From the NCBI GenBank assembly GCA_016806645.1, contig JACSYO010001932.1:1989501-2053500 (forward strand): DNA of 64,000 nucleotides, in the 5' to 3' direction. Below are positions 39,287 through 50,200 of this stretch, in pieces (the first letter of the stretch is position 1; each line of letters opens with the position of its first letter). The translations under genes were made by a program, and so were the position numbers. The notes under the pieces were generated by a model that had not been told where the DNA came from, ran no database searches, and was given only the letters and a program-made list of their open reading frames with translations. This stretch comes from Ophiodon elongatus (Eukaryota > Chordata > Actinopteri > Perciformes > Hexagrammidae).

Positions 39287-40748
39287 TATGTTGTGACAGT
39301 ATTGTTACAGACTCTCAAGACTTGTTTTGATTATTAACGCTGCGGCTCTATAGATTCCCTAAATCAATCACGGATTCCCCAGACAGATTGGTCATTACTA
39401 ACATGCACTGGAACATGTATTTGTCAGCTCCTTTTGGGCTGAGTGGTTGTTTACACTGTATCCCATCCACGCTAAAGATGTGAAGCATGGATTGTTCTTG
39501 ATGTCAGACTGAATCAGGACAATGCCGTTGTCTGTAAATATTCATTTATTGGTGGGGAAGTGGTGAAAGTCTTTTCTCCCCTTAATCACGACAGATAAAA
39601 TGCAAATACTCTTAAATATACTCTCTTCATTAAAGAAAGGAAGGAGCAGCGTTCTAATGATCAGAAAGTGGGATATGTACAGTACATCTGGGATGACACT
39701 AAAGGGCTCAAACACAAGTTACATTTTTACCAGGTTTTCCTCCACTCTTTTCTTTTCTATCCTTTTACCGCCGTTGTTTGCTGGACTTGATAGCATTGTA
39801 AACATTTACAGCCTACGAGGAGCAGCATCTATAAGATCAAAAATAAAAATCAATATATCAGTATATTATCAAAGGGGTTCTCGTCAGCTATGTTTACGAC
39901 TTTGTATAGCATCGGTCTTTATGCGCAATGTTTTCAACAACTGCTTCTGCACACGGAGACGGGGGAGATGCAGTGTTTGTTGTCCAGTAACGCTCGACAT
40001 CTGTTTTAAAAAGGGTTTTGCTCCAATGGTGTGCTTTATATGTATGATTATTTTTATTTATTCATTAATAAACCTATATTAAATATACTTGCTGTTAGAA
40101 GTAACGGAAGGATATCAATCACAGCGGATGTGAAAAAAAACCTCTGGTTATTGACCTCTGCTAGGGATTTCCCATTACCTTTGAAGAATCAATAAGCTAT
40201 TTGCGATACGAATACTATCCATTAGCAAGCCTATCCTTTTATAGAATAACTCATTGATTAACTCATTTTGGTGTTAATCACCCATTACATACAAAGTTAT
40301 ATGAGATCCAATTTTCTATTTTTGATGTTCAGACCAGTTTGTGGTATTTATGCATATGTGTATATGAATACATATGGCCCCAACACAGCATTTATGCGTA
40401 ACTAGTAAGGCATATTTTCTATGGTAGAGCCCATCTCCCACTATTGTTTGCACAGTAGCTTATAATATGCACCGTGATGACCCATTGTCCTTTTAGTGTT
40501 TACTGACTTTATAATTTGTGACATTAAGTTATGAAAAAGCTGTATTTTGGTACTATTCAGATATTGTTAGAAAAAGAGATATAGAAGACGTTTTGTCCCA
40601 GAAATATATTACCATAGTGTTTCTATGAATTTGTCTGTTTTATTTATTTTGGGAAGGGATGACAGGGATATTTTTGCTCTTCTTTTGTTGATGATTTGCC
40701 ATCTGACAGTATATCACCATTGTTCTATATACGACTTTCTTACGTGGC

Positions 40749-40754
40749 AATAAA
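40749..40754 (+). terminator. candidate poly(A) signal AATAAA
   Basis: A canonical hexamer at the end of a long AT-rich, repeat-poor stretch, followed after about 15 bases by an A-rich run. It could mark the distal 3' end of shisa9, 7.9 kb past the stop codon. Inference only; transcript 3' ends would settle it. Confidence 0.35.
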
Positions 40755-41367
40755 AGATGACTTCTGTAAAAAAACAAAAAAAACAACGCACCTCTCTTTG
40801 CCGTCCTTTTGTGTCTCTTTTATTCTGTTGTTTCTCTGTCCTTTTGTCCTCAGGAAGAGACAAAAGAGAGAAAGAGAGAGTACAGTCCTTCAGATCTTCT
40901 TTATTCCCCCTCCTTTTTCTCTACATATCTTCCCTCCCACTTTCCTCCTCTCTGTTTCCCTTGGCACTCTTCTTCCCAGCAAACATTTGATGTTAAATAG
41001 ATGTTCTTAGAGCAGATTGGACTAACTTCGGAAACACATTTATATATAGCAGCAAAGCAGAAGTCGAAGTGACGTTCAAACTCAGCTGCCTCTTGCTCTG
41101 TTTAGTTTTTTTCAGGTTGACATCTAAATGCCTCACAGATGTCAATTCAAACAAATTCAAAATCACTTTCTTTTTTTATTCTTTTAGTTAAATGCTACTA
41201 AATTGTCTCCTCTTTCTCTACTTTCTTCACGGTGAGCGTTTGACAGGCGGGAATGCGCATGATCCATCGTTAAAAAATTAACTTAAGGTTTTAATCAAAT
41301 AAACGCATTTTTGACACTATTTATTACCTGCATCTTTTCAGTAACAGTCATTCAATGTATTTACATT

Positions 41368-41680
41368 TAGGGCTGGGCAATATGGCCAAAATCTTCTATT
41401 CTGATGTAAGTCATTTAACAACACATATAACAATACAAATGACGATATAGCATGTTTTCTGGTAATTCAATAAATAAATGAAATTCTATAATGAAATAAG
41501 TATTATTTCATTAAATTAAGAACTTTAGAGCAAAAGGATCAGCTTTTGTGAGCAAATTAGAGTTTGTGTGTGTTATTATCAATTCAGGTAATTCTGTTTC
41601 CCGATATTTAGATGATTTCATCGCGATGTATTTCAATTGAAAGACGATAAATGATCATATATTGAATTATCTCTTTTGTT
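41368..41680. mobile_element. hAT-like or similar DNA transposon fragment
   Basis: The left words GGGCTGGGCAATATGGCC and the later GATGTATTTCAATTG with GACGATAAATGATC resemble non-autonomous elements whose ends read 'GGGCTGGGCGATATGG' and 'ATATCGC'. No transposase. Confidence 0.45.
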
Positions 41681-41739
41681 TCTGACAAATTGAGCTGCAC
41701 AAGGAGTGTAGAATTCTGGGACTTGAAGTATTTAAACAC

Positions 41740-41860
41740 ATTATCCATCCATTTACTATCCGCAACTATCTGCACTATCCGGGGTTAGCAGGACTGGGAG
41801 GGTATTCCAGACATCCCTCTTTCCAGCAACACTTTCCAGTTCTTCCTGGGTAAAACCACA
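41740..41860. repeat. dispersed repeat fragment (ATCCATCC family)
   Basis: ATTATCCATCCATTTACTAT, then GAGGGTATTCCAGACATCCC and CAGCAACACTTTCCAGTTC, in the order of a widespread fish repeat. Non-coding. Confidence 0.45.
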
Positions 41861-43329
41861 TTATTTTGTGCTTGCCTGTAGCTGTATCAACATCACCTCA
41901 TAGAGTTTTAGAGATTATTTTTGGCAGTATGCCTTTCATTAAAAAGAACTTCAGAGATAAAAAGGTCCCAGGGAAGATTAAATGTGCCTCATACTACAAA
42001 GTCGCTATATTCAAATCGACATCTCTTCACCATAAAATATTTCCTGGGTCCTCTCCTCCCAAACCTCTTTCTCCTGCTGCTTTTCGTCATGCATGTAGAG
42101 CTGAAGCCAGAGAGTTAATGTGTCCTTGGGCTTCAAACTAAGATCACTGCCAGACAAAATCAAACCTACTGTTTCAGTTGTACTTTTTTTTTTTCTTTTT
42201 TTCTTTTTTTAACCTTCAAATGAACCGTGCATGGCAAGGCAAAAAAATAAAAATAAAACAGACTTCACACAAATGCTGCCTTCACACCCATCCTAAAACA
42301 AAACACACACCACAGCAGACACACACATTCACACAATGTGAGTTTACACTAATTACTCAGGCTGCCAGTGCTATTGGCAGCGAGGAAACAGTCCAGGGAA
42401 TTTTAACTCAAAACAAAGCAAACCTGCTTTTCCTCCCGTTCCCCTGCCAATCCCTCTGTACCTTCACGAATCCTGCTCAGCAGAGCGGAGCTGCACAACG
42501 AGAGCTTTCTGTGTGTTTTAAAGCCATCTGGCACTGATCTCTACTTCTACTGTCAGGGGCATCATCACCTTCATCAACGCCATCTTTTTTCGCTCACTGG
42601 TCTTTTTCATCAATTTTGCCAACAACATAGTCGTCATCATCAGCATAATATCATCATCGGTCACCCTCACTGTCATCTTCCCAATCTTTAGTGTATTTGT
42701 ACTGTATAACTAAAGTTATACAAATCCAATGTCAGTTCAAAGTTTAGTAGCTGCACTTTGCTCCAGTTGTAGCCTGCTGTCTTGGCTCACACCTCTTGAA
42801 AGACCATCGCAGTGGTCCAGTTGTGAGAAAACCAAAGGCATGCAGGACAACTTAAAAAAAACTCAAACATGAATAGAACAAGACTGGACAACTTTTCAGA
42901 TATAATTGTTCAAATCTAGTCCACTGGTAGCAATAGAACAAAGTTATGGCTTGATCTGTTTGGGTGGAGCTTAGTAATTAGTGCAATAACCCAGCCTAGT
43001 CACCAAGACAAAATGTTGTACGTTTCTGCAAACCATGGATATGTTGAAGGTCAACGTCTTTGCCTTTGGTCACTGCAAGTGATAAAGTATATCGAGCGAC
43101 CATAATTGAAAGTTACAGGGTATAATAATGAGTTTAACAAGCAAGGGTAGATGGAAGGGGTGGTGGTTGGGTAAAACACACACAAGACTTCTCGTAGACC
43201 ACTGTTTGTGTGAAACCAAAGCTTAACTTTAACTTTACGCTTGTTACATAACATTGTTACACTTTCAATTAAGTCCTGCTAAGGGTAGAAGTTATTCATC
43301 TACGATAGTTAAAATTTGAACAACCGTAA

Positions 43330-43430
43330 CAACTTAACACAAACTATGATGTTTTTTGTAACCTTAACCAAGTAGTTTTGCTGCCTAAACCTAACCAATC
43401 ATTTTACAACTTTAAGCACAAGGCATTGTG
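43330..43430. repeat. CTAAACCTAACC dispersed repeat, copy 2
   Basis: AACCTTAACCAAGTAGTTTTG followed by CTGCCTAAACCTAACCAA, the same family as 20690-20860. Confidence 0.5.
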
Positions 43431-44159
43431 CGTTTCTTCAACTGTGATTCAAGGTTGATATTAAACATATTTATGAAAAAGAAATTTGGTTCAGAAACGT
43501 CAACATTCAACATATCCTGGCAGTTTGCAGATCGTAAATGCAAATGTTTTTTTCTTGCGCCTCTAATGAAAATCTGTTTGTCACATCTTCCATCATTTTG
43601 ATAAAAAAATAATAATAATTTGAATTCATCAATCTGGTGCCCTTTGAAAGTAAGCTATATCTATGAAGAAATGTGTGCTCTTGTAAACAATTGTTTTGCT
43701 CTTGTTCTAATAGTTGCAGAATATAACTAAATACATTTAGACTACTCAAGAACTGTAATAAGTATTAAGTATATTAACTAGTTAAAATGAGCTCCACCTT
43801 TACCAGCTGCAACATCAATGTGAACACACATTAATGCATCAATAACTGTAATCTAATGATAAAGGGCGGCCGTATACTATTCAGGCATTTCTGCATAATG
43901 AGGATACTTTTAGTTGTGGTACCTCAAGTATATTTTAAATGCTAATGCAAAGGGGAGCAGTAAAGCTGAAATGGACGGACTGGCAAGCCATATTCACTTT
44001 TCCAGTCAAACTAAAGCCGGTCGCTGCGTCCATAGGGGAAATGCGCCTGAAGCAAGCCAGCCATCCCAGCTGTGTAAAAACATGTTTGGTCCATCATGAA
44101 ACTGTGGCAGGACAAAATATCACATTCTAGGTAAATTATTGGAAACACTGGAGTTAAAA

Positions 44160-44420
44160 TTTAAATGGACCAGCTCTTACAGCTTTGGGGAATTATTAAC
44201 ACCTAGGTATCTTATAGTGCCTGGAGGGAGGGATGGTAGATGGGTGATGGTGTGTCTACCGGATTCCAACTATTTTTGGAGAGTGTTAACAGTGTTGATT
44301 TTGAACAGTTAATGGTGAAAAGAGACTTGTGAGTTATGTAAGTATGATCAGATGTCATCTGCATATAAACATATTTTATAGTTTAGTCTCGTGGATTGCC
44401 ATTTCCTGCTTGCGTTCCTT
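44160..44420 (-). mobile_element. L1-type LINE reverse transcriptase relic
   Basis: Read on the minus strand, TTATATGCAGATGACATC gives LYADDI, the reverse transcriptase active-site signature, at about 44350-44372. About 120 bases further in the same direction, ATAAGATACCTAGGTGTTAAT gives IRYLGVN, the downstream motif that follows the active site in L1/Tx1-type LINEs. Stops and frameshifts lie between them. It is a short, dead fragment of a much longer element. Confidence 0.65.
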
Positions 44421-45918
44421 CGCAGTCTATTGCTGAGTTGAGAGCTATGTTAAATTCACCTCTAATTCAATTCAATGCAATTTAATTTCACTAACTCCAA
44501 TGATGATTCATGAGTCTGTGAAGTTATATAGAGATGTGAAGAATATCCTATGAATCAATATTGATACACCTCGTTTTAATGAATTATAAGGAGCAGAGAA
44601 AAACGAAAAGTTTGATACATGGGTTTCTTGAAATAGCCAAGAAACCATTTAGTTTGTTTACATGATTAAATAGTTAATTCCTTTTCGCTTGTGAGCCAAT
44701 CCCATGTATATTCCATTTTAGGATTTTGAATGGAACAATGATTTGAAGGTGTTTTGTGGCCTTGTAAGCGGCGGTAAAGAATAAATCTTATATTTAAACA
44801 TTTTGTTTTTTTTTAATAAGTCCGCTGAGGCATTCCATTCCATTTCACTGCACAGCACATCAATTATGTAGTGAAAACAGCACTCAGCTTTTCAGAAATT
44901 GCATATGTTATTCTCATGGCCCAAGGCAGCAAAAAACAGCATCTGTGAAAATGAACCATTCTCTTCCAAAGCTTTAGACCAGGAGGAGTCAGACTCTAAT
45001 CTGTGAAGAGACAGCAATGTACAGCCTGGAGGGATCCCACTGACAGCGATGCTGGGACTCACTTTGTCATCTCCAACACTGTTTGTTTGAACTGTGAGAG
45101 CTCCAACAGAGCTTCGCTCCATAACATAGTAATGCTGTCTGTTTGAAATTAGAAATGTGCCCGGATAGTCAGAACATATCATGCTTGATTCTGTTGAGCT
45201 TTTTTATTTGACAATTTCAAACTTCTTTTTTTTCCCTTCATTTTTTATCCTGAATTGCAGATTAGGAGGCCTCGATGAAAATTGTGAATGGAATGAAAAT
45301 AATATTACCAAGAAGACAAGAAAAAATATTAAATAATCCAGAGCAAGATGCTTGAGGTTCTGCAAATTAAAAAGGTAAACTTGAATTTGTCGAGATACCG
45401 TTGTAATCAGAAGTAGACTGTGATGCAGGAAGAAAAAAAGAAAGAAGCTTTGACAAAGAAATATCTTAGTCAGAGTAATTTTTTTCTGGAGCGATCCTGC
45501 CTTGCAGATGCCCCCAGGCAAATTGTTAATAAAAAAAGGGAAAAGTAATATTAAGAAAGAAAATGTCATGACCAAAAAAAAAATTCAAATGCCAGATATT
45601 TGAGATTCTACAGAAGATGATTGTAAAAAAAGGACTTAGATATGCAAAGACGCAGGAGAAAAGGTAAACATTGAACAGAGAAAGACAAAACACTAAATAA
45701 ATGCAGAAAACAAGGACATCTGACACCATACCAAATCACATTTTATGGCATTTGTGAATCATCACTTCAAGCCACTGCAGCGCTAACCTTTAACCTTTTA
45801 CTGTTACAGTCCAATATAAAGACATCTAATATAAATACATCAATTTCATACATGTCAGCACAATGTTAAAGCTGAACTTGAGCAGCGTAGCTAAAGTCAG
45901 AGCCTGTCCTTCTCTCTC

Positions 45919-46102
45919 GACGTGAAGCCGGACAACTTCCTGATGGGGCTCGGCAACAAGGGCAACCTGGTCTACATTATCGACTTCGGCCTGTCTAAGA
46001 AATACCGGGACGCCCGGACGCACCAGCACATCCCCTACCGTGAGAATAAGAACCTCACCGGCACCGCCCGCTATGCCTCCATCAACACCCATCTGGGAAT
46101 TG
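45919..46102 (+). CDS. orphan casein kinase 1 delta/epsilon exon
   Basis: CK1 delta/epsilon are serine/threonine kinases of the circadian, Wnt and DNA-repair pathways. This 184-bp block reads DVKPDNFLMGLGNKGNLV, YIIDFGLSKKYRDARTHQ and HIPYRENKNLTGTARYASIN-THLGI. It therefore covers the catalytic-loop DVKPDN, the DFG metal-binding motif and the CK1-specific SIN motif. Compared with vertebrate CSNK1D/E as I recall them it differs at two sites: GNKGN for GKKGN and GLSKK for GLAKK. Codons are strongly GC-ending, unlike the AT-rich flanks, and there is no stop or frameshift. The donor ATTG|GTAAGA is good and in the phase expected for the family. No AG precedes the block: a pyrimidine tract runs into it as TCTCTC|GAC. 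The nearest AG is at 45899-45900, which would add SLSFSL. No other CK1 exon was seen in the window. It may be a duplicated exon, a pseudogene piece or an assembly graft. Confidence 0.75.
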
Positions 46103-46363
46103 GTAAGACGGCACACACGCAGCGCTCGGCCTCGATACCTATGCAGGTGTTAATGTGTGTGTGCTCCGCTATGCCGCTGTGGTTTATCTGTGTGGCAGCA
46201 GAGTGTCAGTAGAACATGTTGCAATAAGCATGTTTATTGATCAGAACTGGATTCTCCAAACTGCAACCTCCTTCTGTTTCTTCTCCTTTACTTCTTCCTT
46301 ATATATTCTACCTCTCTGTCCTTTTGTTCTTCTCCCCCTCTCAAACCTTTTTTGTTTGTTTGC

Positions 46364-46365
<2 letters not shown>

Positions 46366-46418
<53 letters not shown>
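46366..46418. repeat. (CT)n microsatellite
   Basis: About 25 CT units some 260 bases after the CK1 exon donor. Leucine/serine frames across it are artefacts. Confidence 0.95.
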
Positions 46419-46421
<3 letters not shown>

Positions 46422-47446
46422 GACCCCAACAGTGAATTATCTGCAGAAGGCATTGTATGTTGGGACCACCCTACACACAGTTGTTTTAAGTTTAATGAGT
46501 CATCTTGTCAAAAGAATTGACTGGCCAATCACCCTAGAGACAGTTTCTCCTCTTCACACTCTCTCTCGGCCAAGATAATACAGTATTCAAAACACACACA
46601 GAGGGACAGAGTGGGCTCTGGGCTCTAAGGGATAAACTGCACTATGCTAAGCTGGGATCCTCTCCATGCTCTTTTGAAGGGTATATAATGTAGAGTGGTT
46701 GAATAAATAAGTTCCTCTTTTCATACCCTCCTTTGTCAAGACTCTGCACTTGTTCAGTAAAACGTCTTGCTGGTGTAATTGAGAGGCAGTGTGTGTGTGT
46801 GTGTTTTTCTTCTCAAGTATCCAGTATCCATCCTTGTGAGGGCCATAAAAATGTTTTTCTAATGCTCACTTTTTTTTAATTACTATTATTGGTGCAACGT
46901 GGCATATGGCAGGTAACATAAGACACAAGAGATCACTTAAAAAAAAAGGTAGTGGTTGCATAATATCAAAACAGTGTAGTTCCAGTAATATGTTTACTAA
47001 AAAAAAGTGAAGGGATTTGGAATTTGGTTCAGTGTTAGGAGAATTGTGTTGGCATGTACACAGGTTCCCGGTCATTGGCTGGAGAAATGAACGCCGACGA
47101 ATAGAATGGCGATTGCTGCGAAGTGATCTCAAGTAAGAGGCTATTGTCTTGGCAGAGATAGGTCGTAGTGTATTTTTGTAACCTTTCTAGTTTACCTTCA
47201 CTGTTACCATGTTATTGTGTATTTTACGCACCGCAGCGTCCCGTTCAGTGCTGTTCCACACTGCTGAGCTTTGTTGTGTTTAGATCAGCCACCGCGAGTA
47301 AAGTTGGTAAACTGTATTTTATTAGTTAAATGAACCTGAGTTCATCAGTCGGCCTTCTGTGTGATAAAGTTACAGTTACTTTACTTTACTGGGGCGGCGA
47401 GGATCCTCTTTGCCTTACTTTGAGTGTTTTCGGTTTTTTTCTTATC

Positions 47447-47449
<3 letters not shown>

Positions 47450-47482
<33 letters not shown>
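47450..47482. repeat. (CA)n microsatellite
   Basis: About 16 CA units. Confidence 0.95.
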
Positions 47483-47486
<4 letters not shown>

Positions 47487-48354
47487 GCTGTTATTTATAC
47501 ATGCGTGTTGAGCTAAGCGCGGCCTCCATCGTGTGTCTCATTCCCCCTTTAAATAACCGCATCTGTATCTGCTGGATTTGTAAATAGGCAACTGTTATCT
47601 AACATGGCAGCCATGTATTAACTTTAAAAGGTGATAATATGTAATATTACGTATATAATAAAATGTGACCAAAACAGTAATTCAATAAAGGTTTGAGAAG
47701 CAAGTTTGTGTGGTTCCTCTGCTGCAGGTTTCATGCGTTAGTAAAATGCTAGTAGAACCCATGGCATTAACAGGACTAATAGGAACACATTACAGTAGGT
47801 TATTTCAGAATAAACACTTGCTTTTTGAAATCTCACGGTGAAATACATGTGTATCAGGGAAATTACTCCCTGTAGACCTCTGCCCATGGTATACTATGGG
47901 CTTACCGTGTTGAATTGATTTTCTGTGGAAATGTTGCTGCTGAGCACAGCATCATTCAGAGGATACAGTGCATACAAAGTGTTCCCCGGGTGTAGCATTG
48001 AGATCCACAGGTGAACACATCTACCTTCGTATTTATAAGCCTTTGTTTCAGGATTCGCTTTATCAAAACTGCATCATCAACAACATTACACTGATTCTAA
48101 AAAAAATAAGACTGTCCCTTTTGCCCACCTCTATAAACAAATTAGCCTGCCAACTAGCACATTTTGCTATAGATGAAGTACTCCGTCTGTGGGTACAGAG
48201 ACGAATGGTGCTGTCCAGAACAAAATGGACGGCAACAAGAACCGCACTTTAATCATTCCTTGCTGATGAGATCGATATTACAAAAGGAGACGAGAATGAG
48301 CCGCTGCCGGGGGTCAAGCAGCTTCCCGGTGGTAAGAGTGAGCGGGAAAGGTTG

Positions 48355-48545
48355 AGGGAGAGAGAGTGTGAGAGAGTGAGAGAGTGTGAGAGTGTGAGAG
48401 AGTGTGAGAGTGTGAGAGTGTGAGATAGTGTGAGTGTGAGTGAGAGTGTGAGATTGTGAGTGTGAGAGAGTGTGAGTGAGAGAGTGTGAGATTGTGAGTG
48501 TGAGATTGTGAGTGTGAGAGAGTGTGAGTGAGAGAATGAGACAGA
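48355..48545. repeat. imperfect GAGAGTGTGA repeat
   Basis: About 190 bases built from GAGAGTGTGA, GTGAGTGTGAG and GAGATTGTGAG words in a higher-order pattern, not a simple dinucleotide. The antisense strand gives HSLTLSHS-type frames, which are artefacts of the repeat. Confidence 0.9.
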
Positions 48546-48735
48546 AGAGCGCTTGTGATGCATCTGGACACCAGATGGTTCATCTGCAGGTCTCTCTTTG
48601 TCCTCACTGACAGGAAATGGATCGCCGAGGGCCAGACTGTTACCTAATTACTACAGAACCACACACATACAAAACGCAAACAGACTCAGACAGACTTAAA
48701 GTTAAACAAACTCCTACATGTCTCCGTGCACCTTT

Positions 48736-48755
48736 GCACACACACACACACACAC
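48736..48755. repeat. (CA)n microsatellite, short
   Basis: About 9-10 CA units. Confidence 0.9.
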
Positions 48756-48986
48756 GAGGACTGTAGCACTTAAGTCACACCACGCGTACACACAGCATAT
48801 ACATATTGATGCCTTGCTGTACCGTACACACCTGGAAGCACAAATACACACACACAGACGGCAGTGCAATGGCTGTCAAATAGGTCACTTTCTTGGTTCC
48901 CTTTTTGCTTTTCCCAGAGTGCATTTCAGCACTAGCTGTCAGATGGCTCTTAATTTCCAGCTGTCCCAGCATGGCCTGCCAGGCCT

Positions 48987-48988
<2 letters not shown>

Positions 48989-49027
<39 letters not shown>
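48989..49027. repeat. (CA)n microsatellite
   Basis: About 19 CA units with a CATA interruption at the 3' side. Confidence 0.95.
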
Positions 49028-49032
<5 letters not shown>

Positions 49033-49390
49033 ACACGCAGACAGACACAAAACTGTATACATAAGGGTGCAAATGAGGTTTAATGCACAAACACACAAAA
49101 ACCGTCAAGATAGATTTTTTTTTATATTCTTTTTCATACACACATTAGGCATGCTAATTATAATTTATTTCCCCCTGCCCAATAGCCAACTCTCGTTAAC
49201 CTATTATTAACCGGCAGAATTAGTGCATTGCGTGCAGGGTGCTGCGGTTTAAATGCCTAACAAGCGGCCCAGCTGCAACAATAACCTGATGCACAAAGAG
49301 GTTGAATTCATAATTTACCGGCAGCAGCAGCGTATGTACAAAACAGGCATATGACTCCCCAATTCACACGTCCGAGACAGAAGCCACGGT

Positions 49391-49431
49391 GTTGCATGAA
49401 TTATCGTTGCATGAATTATCGTTGGATGAAT
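49391..49431. repeat. 15-bp tandem triplicate
   Basis: GTTGCATGAATTATC is repeated twice exactly, then a third unit reads GTTGGATGAAT. Short local duplication; no coding role. Confidence 0.85.
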
Positions 49432-49854
49432 ACACATGCAGCCACTTTCCCTCCGCATCAATTAGTTTGGCGGTGAGGTAGTCAGCTGTGTGTCTGCCTG
49501 TCGTACTCCGTCAGGGTTTCCGCCAATGCATTGCACGTAACGTTAGCGAGGGTCTACACCTGGACTTTGGAAAGGAAATTGCCTTAGGTAATATTGATAC
49601 ACACGAAGTGCAAGGAAAGTAGAAAATAAACATGCAAAAGAATTGAGGCAATGTCAGTACTTGCTTTGTTTTTGGACACTTGGACCTTTTTCTGTGTGAT
49701 GTAAGTTGTAAAGTTTCCAAAGCAGTTTGAATATGACTTTTTTTTATAGTGCTATACAATTATTTTGTGCTCCTTTGGGTTCATATAACCCATGCATTTC
49801 ACCTGTCTGCTGCTCACTGTGAGAAAAAGGAAAAAGGAGTTAGAGCAGCTAATA

Positions 49855-50200
49855 GGGCTGGGGCGATGTCATTACAAAAATACGATTTGCATAACGTGCA
49901 CTGGCGCATCGCATGCGGCCTGCGCCCGGTCAAATCAGGCCTTCCCCCAGGTTTTTTAAGCTGCTGCTAAAAAAAAAACTCACCCACGTTCCTCTAAAGT
50001 GTGGACATATTTTAGACAGAGGCACAACAATGTGTCTCTGCTACGCACGAACGCTTAAAAGCTAAAGCATCCCGGAGCGCTTTGTCAAGACGGCAGCGGC
50101 AGCAGGGTCGCACCGACTGTTTACTTTTTGTCCCCACCAAAGCACGATGCATTAGTATTATCAACACAGGTTTCTGTTGGTAATAGTCACTTAAAATTGA
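49855..50200. mobile_element. possible hAT-like element portion
   Basis: Starts GGGCTGGGGCGATGTCATTA with CAAAAATACGATTTGC, followed by a GC-rich body (CGGCAGCGGCAGCAGGG). The start resembles fish hAT-like ends. The far end and any transposase are not identified. Confidence 0.3.

Larger units (their letters stand above)
32907..40770 (+). other. shisa9: shisa9 3' UTR (start certain, end uncertain)
   Basis: The 3' UTR begins after the stop at 32906. Candidate poly(A) signals AATAAA lie at 34561, 34582 and 34602 (clustered but in AT-rich sequence), at 40067, and at 40749 (GGCAATAAAAGATG, preceded by a 900-bp AT-rich, repeat-poor stretch and followed by A-rich sequence). I find no other coding exon between the stop and 40770. 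Dispersed repeats at 34235-34560, a CA repeat at 35819 and a poly-T at 36538 lie within it. A 160-codon open frame at 39600-40082 has no recognisable domain. Which signal is used cannot be decided from sequence. Confidence 0.45.
40771..45918. other. gene-free interval between shisa9 and the CK1 exon
   Basis: AT-rich sequence with fragments of dispersed repeats. I see no exon with both a recognisable protein and splice signals. Open frames here (up to 123 codons) lie in T-rich or A-rich composition. A minus-strand frame at 44892-45182 (96 codons) looks less biased than the rest but matches nothing I know. Confidence 0.6.

Noticed and set aside
39600..40082. 160-codon + strand frame
   Set aside because: No recognised domain, AT-rich codons, no splice signals, and it sits in the likely 3' UTR of shisa9. 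Length alone is not enough.
45826..46116. Minus-strand 96-codon frame over the kinase exon
   Set aside because: Antisense shadow of the CK1 coding block.
48249..48607. Minus-strand HSLTLSHS-type frames of about 100 codons
   Set aside because: Product of the imperfect GAGTGT repeat on the other strand.
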